This document shows, in pieces, positions 18,979-26,551 of a DNA stretch of 64,000 bases. Every line of letters starts with the position of its first letter. The first letter of the stretch is position 1. The DNA lies in NCBI RefSeq assembly GCF_014692505.1, contig NZ_JACNYK010000001.1, forward strand, positions 629,922-693,921, given 5' to 3'. Source of the DNA: Sphingobacterium arenae. GTDB lineage: Bacteria > Bacteroidota > Bacteroidia > Sphingobacteriales > Sphingobacteriaceae. The notes beneath the pieces were generated by a model. It saw only the letters and a list, made by a program, of their open reading frames with translations. It was not told the DNA's origin and made no database searches. A program made the position numbers and the translations under genes.

Positions 18979-19665
18979 ATGAAAAGAACATTATTACTTT
19001 TGGCTACTTTGATACTTTGCTCGTCGTCGTTTTGCCAGCCCAATTTCATAAAACGCTTGCAGAAAGGCCAACCACAGCATCTTGTCGTGTATGGGACAAG
19101 TTTATCCAGCGGAGGCGCCGGGAATGCATGGATGCGGGTCGTTTCAGCGGCTATACAAGAGCAATTCGGAGATGGTTTAATTCAATACTCCCTTGCCGGC
19201 AAAGGCGGGATGTGGTCTGTTTGGGGCGTAAAAAACTTCGAAGATAGTGTCATTGCCAAAAAGCCGGATGCCGTGTTCATAGAGTTTGGTATGAATGATG
19301 CGTTTCAGGAATACGGGACATCTGTTGCATTAGCTAAATTGAATCTGGAATATATGATTGATCGCCTACGGCTTTATAACGATTCCTGCGATATCTTTTT
19401 ACAGGTTATGAACATGCCGATTGGTAAATCCGCTACTTTTCGGCCCTATCTCCAAACATATTACGCGATGTACCGGGAAGTGGCGCGAGAGAAAGATGTC
19501 ATGCTTATCGATCATTACGCCAACTGGCAGGCTATCCTAGATCAGGGAGAAGACATTTTCAGGCAATACGTTCCGGATGGCTTACATCCAAATAAGAAAG
19601 GTGGAGAAGAAGTTATCGCACCGAAGATAGTAGAAGTTTTAAACTTAAATGTAAAAGAAAAATAG
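18979..19665 (+). CDS. Secreted SGNH/GDSL-type esterase
   Basis: A 228-residue hydrolase. The ATG at 18979 is chosen because it starts a clean signal peptide (MKRTLLLLATLILCSSSFC-Q); an in-frame TTG 33 bp upstream adds only an unlikely leader. SGNH blocks are readable: nucleophile block YGTSLSSGG (Ser41), GKGGM for block II, GMND for block III, and DGLHPN for the catalytic Asp and His in block V. It could remove acyl groups (for example acetyl) from a carbohydrate in the periplasm. The next gene starts 5 bp after its stop, so the two are co-transcribed. The acyl substrate cannot be told from sequence. Confidence 0.9.
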   Translation: MKRTLLLLATLILCSSSFCQPNFIKRLQKGQPQHLVVYGTSLSSGGAGNAWMRVVSAAIQEQFGDGLIQYSLAGKGGMWSVWGVKNFEDSVIAKKPDAVFIEFGMNDAFQEYGTSVALAKLNLEYMIDRLRLYNDSCDIFLQVMNMPIGKSATFRPYLQTYYAMYREVAREKDVMLIDHYANWQAILDQGEDIFRQYVPDGLHPNKKGGEEVIAPKIVEVLNLNVKEK

Positions 19666-19670
19666 AACAC

Positions 19671-21317
19671 ATGAGGAAAACACTATTAGCTGTGGTTATC
19701 ATAGGACTGCTTGTTTCTTGTAACCAATCGCACTCCAATGAATATCAGGCAGACCTGATTATCTACGGTGGTACATCAGCCGCTATCACGGCGGCTGTAC
19801 AGGCTAAGCAATCCGGAAAAACGGTGATTGTCGTATCACCGGATAAACACTTAGGCGGACTGTCTTCGGGCGGCCTAGGGTTTACCGATACCGGTGATAA
19901 ATCGGTAATTGGTGGATTAGCTCGGGATTTTTACCATCGCGTATATCTGCACTATCAAGATAGCTCGGCGTGGCGCTGGCAGAAGCAGGCTGAATATGGA
20001 AATACAGGACAGGGAACGCCTGCTATCGATGGCGATGCCCGCACGATGTGGATATTCGAACCGCATGTAGCTGAACAGGTATTCGAGGATTACGTCCAAG
20101 AATACGATTTGGAAATTTGGCGGGATGAATGGCTGGACCGGGAGAGCGGCGTATCAAAAAAGGGAGATCGGATTATATCCATGACAACATTGAGCGGGAA
20201 GACCTTTAAAGGCAAGATGTTTATCGATGCCACCTATGAGGGGGATTTGATGGCTGCTGCAGGTGTGAGCTACCATGTGGGACGCGAGGCAAATAGTCTC
20301 TACGGGGAGAAATGGAATGGTATTCAAACGGGAGTGTTACACCACGACCATTGGTTTAAGAGCGACATTAGTCCGTATGTAATACCGGGGGATAGTACGA
20401 GTGGACTGCTATATGGTGTTTCGGCGGAAGATCCAGGGGTGTATGGTGAAGGTGACCATCGTTTGCAGGCTTATTGTTTCCGGATGTGTTTAAGCAATCA
20501 CCCGGATAATCGTGTGCCTTTTCCTAAACCAGACGGTTATAACCCGGAGAACTATGCATTATTGTCCCGGGTTTTCGCTTCAGGCTGGCGGGAGACTTTT
20601 CGGAAGTTTGATCCGGTTCCTAACCGCAAAACGGATACGAATAACCACGGCCCCTTCAGTACCGATTTTATCGGAATGAATTACGATTACCCGGAAGCCA
20701 GTTATGAACGCCGCAGGGAAATCGTTAAAGAACATGAGGACTATCAGAAAGGGTTACTGTATTTTATGGCTAACGACGCGAACGTGCCATCCGACGTGCG
20801 GGACCAAATGAAACAATGGGGCTTAGCAAAAGATGAGTTTGTGGATAACGGCAATTGGCCACATCAGCTTTATATTAGAGAAGCCCGTCGGATGGTTGGG
20901 CAGCATGTCATGACCGAGCACGACACGTTTAGCGAAGGCGAGATTTTAGATCCTGTTGGTATGGGATCCTATGCGTTGGATTCACATAACGTACAGCGGT
21001 ATGTCAAAGCTGATGGTTATGTCCAGAATGAGGGGGATATCGGTGTAAAACCCAAAAAAGGGCCTTATAAAATAGCCTATGGCTCCCTCGTGCCCAAAAA
21101 AGAAGAGTGTACAAACCTGCTGGTTCCGGTATGTGTTTCTAGCTCCCATATTGCTTTTGGCAGTATTCGTATGGAACCGGTATTTATGATATTGGGGCAA
21201 AGTGCAGCTTTAGCGGCATCTATCGCTATTGACGAGGGAATTGGCGTGCAAGAGGTTTCTTATGATGCGCTTCAAAAATTACTATTAGATAGTAAACAGG
21301 TTTTAGCAAAACCATAA
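19671..21317 (+). CDS. Exported FAD-dependent oxidoreductase lipoprotein (FAD_oxidored type)
   Basis: A 548-residue flavoprotein with a lipoprotein signal (LLVSC-N, Cys17). The dinucleotide-binding region is at about residues 27-70: ADLIIYGGTSAAITAAVQA, then VVSPDKHLGGLSSGGLG. The C-terminal FAD-closing part is near IRMEPVFMILGQSAALAA. This is the PF12831-like family of exported oxidoreductases common in polysaccharide-degrading bacteria and often misnamed xanthan lyase; the reaction is largely unknown. It follows the SGNH gene by 5 bp and precedes the gluconate-dehydrogenase subunit gene by 55 bp. With the GMC enzyme it gives this region two distinct flavin oxidoreductases, which suggests oxidative sugar processing. 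Confidence 0.87.
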   Translation: MRKTLLAVVIIGLLVSCNQSHSNEYQADLIIYGGTSAAITAAVQAKQSGKTVIVVSPDKHLGGLSSGGLGFTDTGDKSVIGGLARDFYHRVYLHYQDSSAWRWQKQAEYGNTGQGTPAIDGDARTMWIFEPHVAEQVFEDYVQEYDLEIWRDEWLDRESGVSKKGDRIISMTTLSGKTFKGKMFIDATYEGDLMAAAGVSYHVGREANSLYGEKWNGIQTGVLHHDHWFKSDISPYVIPGDSTSGLLYGVSAEDPGVYGEGDHRLQAYCFRMCLSNHPDNRVPFPKPDGYNPENYALLSRVFASGWRETFRKFDPVPNRKTDTNNHGPFSTDFIGMNYDYPEASYERRREIVKEHEDYQKGLLYFMANDANVPSDVRDQMKQWGLAKDEFVDNGNWPHQLYIREARRMVGQHVMTEHDTFSEGEILDPVGMGSYALDSHNVQRYVKADGYVQNEGDIGVKPKKGPYKIAYGSLVPKKEECTNLLVPVCVSSSHIAFGSIRMEPVFMILGQSAALAASIAIDEGIGVQEVSYDALQKLLLDSKQVLAKP

Positions 21318-21372
21318 TGACTATATTTACCTATAGAAGAAATCCGAAATTAGAATTTTGTAAAAAGATACT

Positions 21373-21906
21373 ATGAAAGTAGAGGTTATCAATAGAAGAA
21401 CCGCCCTTCGACGCTTATTGTATATAGCAGGCGGAACACTTTTGCTTCCGGCTTGCTATCGACAATCGGGTAAAGAGACCATAGCATTAACCCATTTGGT
21501 AATCGATGAAGAACAGGAAAACCTGCTGGCTGAACTGGTGGAGACAATTATTCCCGCATCCGACACACCAGGAGGAAAAGAATTATTGCTACACCTTTTT
21601 GTGTTGAAAATGGTCGATGACTGTCATAAACCGGAAGATCAAGCAGATTTCATGGCGGGATTGGCTTCTTTTTCTGCTTGTTCGCGGGAAAACATGGGGC
21701 AAGACTTTATGAAACTGACAGTTGATCAACGAATCGCTTTTTTAGAGACAATGGGAGAAATAGCCGATGAACAGGTTAAGCGATTTTATGCCATAACCAA
21801 ACGTCGAACGATACAGGGATATATGAATTCGAAGTACGTGATGACAGATTTGAAGAAATATGAGCTTGTCCCCGGAAGATATAATGGTTATTTTAAAATG
21901 ACCTGA
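21373..21906 (+). CDS. Gluconate 2-dehydrogenase subunit 3 family protein (Tat-carrying small subunit)
   Basis: A 177-residue small subunit. The N-terminus has a twin-arginine-like signal (NRRTALRRLLYIAGG, residues 7-21) and possibly a lipobox at Cys28 (LLPAC-Y). The rest is the helical Gluconate_2-dh3 domain (for example AELVETIIPASDTPGG and FLETMGEIADEQVKRFYAITK). In glucoside 3-dehydrogenases and FAD-glucose dehydrogenases this subunit carries the Tat signal and takes the signal-less GMC subunit with it to the periplasm. The probable partner is the GMC gene at 22269. The two genes are separated by 362 bp of structured non-coding DNA, which is unusual for such a pair. Confidence 0.88.
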   Translation: MKVEVINRRTALRRLLYIAGGTLLLPACYRQSGKETIALTHLVIDEEQENLLAELVETIIPASDTPGGKELLLHLFVLKMVDDCHKPEDQADFMAGLASFSACSRENMGQDFMKLTVDQRIAFLETMGEIADEQVKRFYAITKRRTIQGYMNSKYVMTDLKKYELVPGRYNGYFKMT

Positions 21907-22268
21907 TCGCTCATAGCGGTCAGGGATTAGCTTCGGTGCTCTCCCTTGGATACGCATGAGCAACCTAGGGACGTGAGCGGAGCGAGCGTTCCAGTTGCGA
22001 CGCATACCAAAGGGGCAAACTGAAAACATACGAAATGTCCATGATTGCAAAACACAAACACGAATGAAAATAACCGAGCTTGCGAGCTCATCGAAGATAA
22101 TCTGGACATTCCATATGGCCTTTAAAAAACAAACCGAGTGTAACGAGCTCATTTACATAAATGAATACTTACACTTATAAATAATTATTTACATATGAAA
22201 TCTTCAGAAGCGAAAGCTCGGCTATAACGGAGATTAAAAAGAAATTTTAGAGAGAGAACACCAAAAGA
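21907..22268 (+). other. 362-bp non-coding spacer with several nested hairpins
   Basis: No credible gene is present. From the left: CCTGATCGCT (21902-21911) pairs with AGCGGTCAGG (21915-21924), overlapping the stop codon of the preceding gene but without a T-run. A long imperfect stem, 21944-21964 against 21994-22013, follows, with an inner GGGACG (21968-21973)/CGTTCC (21987-21992) stem. Then comes copy B of the dispersed hairpin module (22027-22117). An approximate direct repeat follows: ACCGAG...CGAGCTCAT at 22073-22090 and again at 22133-22151. Only mini-frames of 7-10 codons occur. It could encode a small RNA or be a decayed insertion. Confidence 0.6.
22027..22117 (+). repeat. Dispersed hairpin module, copy B (no gene at the usual distance)
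   Basis: The arms CATACGAAATGTCCA (22027-22041) and TGGACATTCCATATG (22103-22117) pair at 13 of 15 positions. Inside, GAGCT pairs with AGCTC around TGCG. The left arm is followed by a conserved ATGATT-CAAAAC-C-AAAC-CG stretch, and the right arm by TTTAAAAAACAAA, as in copies D and E. Unlike those, no long gene starts 24-27 nt beyond the right arm. Confidence 0.65.
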
Positions 22269-23987
22269 ATGGCAAACTTAAATATAAACAGTATAAAAGC
22301 ACGCACGTTCGATGCGATCGTCATAGGTTCAGGTGCGAGCGGGGGGTGGGCAGCAAAAGAATTCACCGAAAAAGGCCTAAAAACACTTGTACTTGAAAGA
22401 GGACGCGATGTGGTACATGTCAAAGATTATCCGACGACCAACCTTTACCCTTATGAATTGGAACACCGCGGAGAGATGACATATGCTGATAAGCAAGCAA
22501 ACCCTATTGCCAATAGGTGCTATGCTTATAAAGAAGATACACAACATTTTTTCGTTAAGGACGAAGAACATCCTTATGTTCAAGAAAAGGATTTCGATTG
22601 GATCCGGGGATATCAAGTAGGTGGAAAATCGCTTTTATGGGCAAGACAGACCCAGCGATGGAGCGAATATGATTTCGAAGGACCTGCACGTGACGGCTTT
22701 GCTGTTGATTGGCCTATCCGATATCAAGATATTGATCCGTGGTATAGTTATGTCGAGCGTTTTGTGGGTATTGCGGGCAATAAGGATGGTTTATATACAT
22801 TGCCAGACGGAGATTTTTTGCCTGGTTATCCATTGAATGCCGTAGAGGATTACTTTCGCCAATCCGTTAACAAAAATTTTAAAGATAGACATATTATCAG
22901 TGCTAGATGCGCACATCTTTCAGAACCACAACCGATCCATATGGAGCAAGGGCGTGTAAAATGCCAACACCGTATATTGTGTCAACGTGGATGTCCGTTT
23001 GGAGGGTATTTTAGTAGTAATGCATCGACGATTCCTTGGGCGCAAAAGACAGGAAACCTAACGTTGCGCCCGCATTCTGTGGTGCATTCGATATTATACG
23101 ACCAAGAATCTGGAAAGGCTACGGGCGTAAAAGTAATTGATACCGAATCGCTGGAGGAAATAGATTTTTTTGCCAACGTGATTTTTGTCAACGCCTCGGC
23201 ATTGAACACGAATCTCATCCTGCTGAATTCCAAATCCGACCGTTTTCCAGAAGGCTTAGGAAATGACAATGGCTTGCTGGGAAAATATGTGGCTTTCCAT
23301 AATTATACGGCGCGTATCCATGCGGAATATGATGGGCTACTGGAATATCGAACCGATGGTCGTAACCCTGCCGGCGGCGGGTATATCCCGAATTTTCGGA
23401 ATGTAGATCGTCAGGAAACAGACTTTTTACGGGGCTGGGCGGCCGCTTTCGGCGCTGGCCGATCACAGATTCGAGATACGAAAGGTGTGGGTGAAACACT
23501 GAAGGATGCACTGTTGGATGATTCCAAATGGAGCAACTGGCGTGTACATTCCCATATGATGGCGGAGACAATTCCCAAAGAGGAAAACCGGGTGTGGCTC
23601 GATACCGATAAAGCAGATAAATGGGGTGTACCGCTCTTACATATTTCTGTGGACTATGCAGAGGATGACTGGCAACGACGTAAAGATTATTTTGAGCAGA
23701 TGACCGCGATGTACGAAGCTGCCGGATTTACGAACATCCGAACATCTAATGATGGTCGTCGGCCCGGTAACGATATTCACGAGATGGGTGGGGTTCGGAT
23801 GGGGCATGATCCCAAAACATCGCTATTAAATAAATGGAATCAACTGCACCTTTGCCAAAATGTATATGTCACCGATGGTGCGTGTATGACATCGACTGCA
23901 ACGCAAAACCCGACATTGACCTATATGGCACTTACAGCAAGGGCGGTCGACCATGCGGTCAAATCGTTGAAGAACGGTGATTTATAA
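22269..23987 (+). CDS. GMC family oxidoreductase, probable glycoside 3-dehydrogenase large subunit
   Basis: A 572-residue flavoprotein. The FAD-binding Rossmann motif is at residues 14-31 (FDAIVIGSGASGGWAAKE), followed by VLERGR. The C-terminal GMC part holds HEMGGVRMG and TQNPTLTYMALTARA. Three cysteines, Cys232, Cys238 and Cys242 (C-x5-C-x3-CP), match the spacing I recall for the Fe-S cluster of FAD-glucose dehydrogenase. No signal peptide is visible, which fits export by the Tat-carrying small subunit at 21373. Predicted reaction: oxidation of a glycoside (probably at C3) with electrons passed through the Fe-S cluster to a cytochrome not encoded here. Gluconate or sorbitol oxidation are alternatives. 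Confidence 0.9.
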   Translation: MANLNINSIKARTFDAIVIGSGASGGWAAKEFTEKGLKTLVLERGRDVVHVKDYPTTNLYPYELEHRGEMTYADKQANPIANRCYAYKEDTQHFFVKDEEHPYVQEKDFDWIRGYQVGGKSLLWARQTQRWSEYDFEGPARDGFAVDWPIRYQDIDPWYSYVERFVGIAGNKDGLYTLPDGDFLPGYPLNAVEDYFRQSVNKNFKDRHIISARCAHLSEPQPIHMEQGRVKCQHRILCQRGCPFGGYFSSNASTIPWAQKTGNLTLRPHSVVHSILYDQESGKATGVKVIDTESLEEIDFFANVIFVNASALNTNLILLNSKSDRFPEGLGNDNGLLGKYVAFHNYTARIHAEYDGLLEYRTDGRNPAGGGYIPNFRNVDRQETDFLRGWAAAFGAGRSQIRDTKGVGETLKDALLDDSKWSNWRVHSHMMAETIPKEENRVWLDTDKADKWGVPLLHISVDYAEDDWQRRKDYFEQMTAMYEAAGFTNIRTSNDGRRPGNDIHEMGGVRMGHDPKTSLLNKWNQLHLCQNVYVTDGACMTSTATQNPTLTYMALTARAVDHAVKSLKNGDL

Positions 23988-24008
23988 GAAGAGGAGAATC
24001 CTCTTCTT
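23986..24008. terminator. Hairpin between convergent GMC and trans-sulfuration genes
   Basis: A perfect 10-bp stem, AAGAAGAGGA/TCCTCTTCTT, around GAA spans the stop codons of both convergent genes. No strong T-run follows on either strand, so it is a weak bidirectional terminator or a 3'-end protecting hairpin. Confidence 0.6.
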
Positions 24009-25188
24009 ATATCTCTTGTAAAGCCCTTTCAAAATCTGCAATAAGGTCATCGATATGTTCGATACCTACCGACACACGAAGCAACCCTTTACTAAAGGAG
24101 GGTTGATTTCCGTTTTTTCCGGATTGATGTGCGCCCCACATGCTGGCGGGATGTGTAATCAACGATTCGACTCCTCCTAAACTAACGGCGTTGTGGAAGA
24201 AGTCTAATCCACTTAATAGGGCTTGTGCGCGTTTAAATTGTTCCGCATCATCTTTGCCATCCACCTCAATAGCAAGCATGCCGGTGAATCCTTTCATCTG
24301 TTTTGTTGCTAGGGTATATTGCGGATGACTTTTTAACCCCACGTATGCCACCGACCTGATCAGCGGATGCTTTTCCAACCATTGCGCTAAAACAAGCGCA
24401 TTTTCATTAATTTGACGGACACGTAATGCCAGTGTTTTTAATCCCCGTAATAGCAACCAAGAATCAAAAGGACTTAACGATGCTCCTAATAAAAGGGATC
24501 GGCGCCAAACTTGCTCGATGTACTCTTTTGAACCGCATACCGCACCTGCTGTGAGGTCGCTATGTCCGCCGAGATATTTCGTAGCACTATGGACAATAAT
24601 ATCAATACCGAAATCAGCAGGTACTTGGTTAATAGGAGAAGCAAAGGTGTTGTCTATCATGGTCAAAATACCATGTTTTTTTCCCAGTTTGCCAATATAT
24701 TCCAAATCCGTAATATCGAGGTTTGGGTTGGAAGGGGTCTCTACAAAAATGAGCTTTGTATTTGGGCGTATAGCGGCTTCGAAAGCGTCGTTATCTGTCT
24801 GGTCTACTTGCGTCACCTCGATGCCATATTGCAGCAGAAAATCGCGCATAAATGTCAATGATGCGGCATAATGGGCGTGCTGTGCGATAATATGGTCGCC
24901 ACTTTTAACGACGGCTAGGATAGCTGCGCTGATTGCCGCCATCCCGGTAGCTAATACAAGCGCGTCTTCTTTTTTCTCTAATTTTGCGATAAGCGCTGCC
25001 GCCTGACTATTATTGGGATTGCCGTGACGATGATAAAACGCAGGCGATTTGACTGCTGCCGCCGCATGTGAAAAAGTATCTATATCATCAGCAAGATACG
25101 TCGATGTTTGAAAAATTGGAGTAACGACGGAATTCGTAGTATTGAAATGTTCACCTTCGTGAATCAAAGAGGTTTCTAGCTTTGCCAT
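24007..25188 (-). CDS. PLP-dependent trans-sulfuration enzyme (cystathionine gamma-synthase/lyase family)
   Basis: A 393-residue Cys/Met-metabolism enzyme. The ATG at 25188 (MAKLETSLIHEG) is chosen over one 21 bp upstream, because a TAnnTTTG promoter box lies at 25207-25214 and would overlap the longer form. The PLP-binding lysine is in SATKYLGGHSD; cofactor contacts include TGMAAISAA and IDNTFASP, and the active-site tail has SLGGVESLITHPA. It should handle cystathionine, homocysteine or methionine in the cytoplasm. Sequence alone does not separate gamma-synthase from gamma-lyase or methionine gamma-lyase. It is a stand-alone gene, convergent with the GMC gene, and looks like core metabolism. 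Confidence 0.92.
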   Translation of the reverse strand: MAKLETSLIHEGEHFNTTNSVVTPIFQTSTYLADDIDTFSHAAAAVKSPAFYHRHGNPNNSQAAALIAKLEKKEDALVLATGMAAISAAILAVVKSGDHIIAQHAHYAASLTFMRDFLLQYGIEVTQVDQTDNDAFEAAIRPNTKLIFVETPSNPNLDITDLEYIGKLGKKHGILTMIDNTFASPINQVPADFGIDIIVHSATKYLGGHSDLTAGAVCGSKEYIEQVWRRSLLLGASLSPFDSWLLLRGLKTLALRVRQINENALVLAQWLEKHPLIRSVAYVGLKSHPQYTLATKQMKGFTGMLAIEVDGKDDAEQFKRAQALLSGLDFFHNAVSLGGVESLITHPASMWGAHQSGKNGNQPSFSKGLLRVSVGIEHIDDLIADFERALQEI

Positions 25189-25206
25189 AACGAATAAAAT
25201 ATAGCG

Positions 25207-25214
25207 CAAAGCTA
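25207..25214 (-). promoter_or_regulatory. -7 promoter box for the trans-sulfuration gene
   Basis: On the minus strand the box reads TAGCTTTG, matching the Bacteroidota TAnnTTTG consensus, about 19 nt before the chosen start codon. A clear -33 TTTG is not seen. A small inverted repeat, CTACT/AGTAG (25224-25238), lies just upstream of the box. Confidence 0.4.
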
Positions 25215-25344
25215 ATAAATAATCTACTTAAATAGTAGTGATTAACGGACGGTATCGTGGTGACTTGATGCAGAGGAAATAGTCGCTTAATATGTATTTT
25301 ATATGATATGCGTATCTTGTGGACAGAAAATCAATTCATTAAAT

Positions 25345-26487
25345 ATGAGAAAAATAGCCCTTTTACTGGCGTTGACAGGTTTATGTAGCTACATAGGTCA
25401 AGCACAGACAGACAATGGAATCATACGTTTGGATGAATTCCGTTACACTAAAAAACGAAATATGATAACTATTCCAGACGTAAACGGACGAAAGGTTTTG
25501 AAATGTGATTTCCATATGCATACTGTGTTCACCGACGGGCATGTATGGCCGAATGTACGTGTTCAGGAAGCTTGGAAAGAAGGACTGGATGTGATTTCTT
25601 TTACGGAGCACGTCGAATATACACCGCATCAAGCGGATGTTAAGCCCGGCAACCTCCGCTCGTACGAATTAGCTAAAAATATGGCTGATGAAAATAATAT
25701 CCTTTTGATCAAAGGAACAGAGGTAACCAGAAATACGCCTCCCGGACATTTTAACGCACTTTTTATCGATAATGATGAGAATCTTGTCGCTGATAGAGCG
25801 AATGCGTTGGATGAGCAGGCCATCCAAGCTGTTATAGACCAAAACGCGTTTGTTTTTTGGAATCATCCCGGTTGGAAGGCCACGCAAATCGAAGGCTCAT
25901 ACGATTGGATCCCTTTTGTAGAGAAAATGTACCAAGAAAAAAAATTACATGGAATCGAGGTTGTGAATGGTTTAGGGTTTCATAAAAAAGCATTGGATTG
26001 GGCGTTAGATCGAAATTTAACCATTATAGGAAATACAGATATTCATAATTTAATTGCGCATGAGTATGCTATTGAAAGAGAAGGAGTGCATCGTACCATG
26101 ACATTGGTCATGGCAGAAGATCGTTCGGCTACCGCTATCCGTGAAGCGTTAGAACGAGGTAGAACTATCGCTTGGTCCAGTAATTACTTGTTTGGGAAAG
26201 AAGAGCACGTCAACGATCTTTTTCATACGTGCGTTTCGTTAAGCAGCGCCTACCATAGCAAAAAGAATGCGCAAGGTGTGGTCACGAAGTACTACGAAAT
26301 TAGCAATCATAGCGATCTGTATTTTGAATTACATTTGAAGAATGGTAAAGGAACAAAAAAGATAACGCTTTTTCCTTCCTCTTCACAGATTATTACCGCT
26401 CAGGACGGACAAGCAGAGCTAACGTACGAAGTCGTGTCGACATATATACGCAGTGACAAGCATTTAGAGGTCAAGTTAAGTCTATAA
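25345..26487 (+). CDS. Secreted PHP-domain phosphoesterase (Sb-PDE-like)
   Basis: A 380-residue protein. The ATG at 25345 starts a clear signal peptide (MRKIALLLALTGLCSYIGQAQ); an ATG 42 bp upstream would add a cysteine-rich leader and is less likely. The PHP metal-binding motifs are present: CDFHMHTVFTDG (HxH), ISFTEHVEY, GTEVT, FWNHPGW and GNTDIH. Similar Bacteroidota proteins are named Sb-PDE family phosphodiesterases. It should hydrolyse a phosphoester in the periplasm. It stands alone between the PLP enzyme (divergent) and mfd (convergent). The natural substrate is unknown. Confidence 0.85.
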   Translation: MRKIALLLALTGLCSYIGQAQTDNGIIRLDEFRYTKKRNMITIPDVNGRKVLKCDFHMHTVFTDGHVWPNVRVQEAWKEGLDVISFTEHVEYTPHQADVKPGNLRSYELAKNMADENNILLIKGTEVTRNTPPGHFNALFIDNDENLVADRANALDEQAIQAVIDQNAFVFWNHPGWKATQIEGSYDWIPFVEKMYQEKKLHGIEVVNGLGFHKKALDWALDRNLTIIGNTDIHNLIAHEYAIEREGVHRTMTLVMAEDRSATAIREALERGRTIAWSSNYLFGKEEHVNDLFHTCVSLSSAYHSKKNAQGVVTKYYEISNHSDLYFELHLKNGKGTKKITLFPSSSQIITAQDGQAELTYEVVSTYIRSDKHLEVKLSL

Positions 26488-26520
26488 TAATATAGGCTAT
26501 TGAACGGCAAATAACATACG

Positions 26521-26546
26521 GTGGTCGGTAGCTACAAGCCGACCAC
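26521..26546. terminator. Hairpin between convergent PHP gene and mfd
   Basis: GTGGTCGG (26521-26528) pairs perfectly with CCGACCAC (26539-26546) around a 10-nt loop, 34 bp after the PHP stop and 6 bp beyond the mfd stop. It can serve both strands, but the T-run is poor. Confidence 0.5.
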
Positions 26547-26551
26547 TATAT

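Noticed and set aside
21944..22117. Insertion sequence or MITE with target-site duplication
   Set aside because: The inverted repeats are present, but I found no flanking target duplication or transposase, and other copies sit at fixed distance from start codons, which fits a regulatory element better.
22195..22227. 10-codon frame after module copy B as a gene
   Set aside because: Too short, no recognisable protein, and not at the usual spacing from the hairpin.
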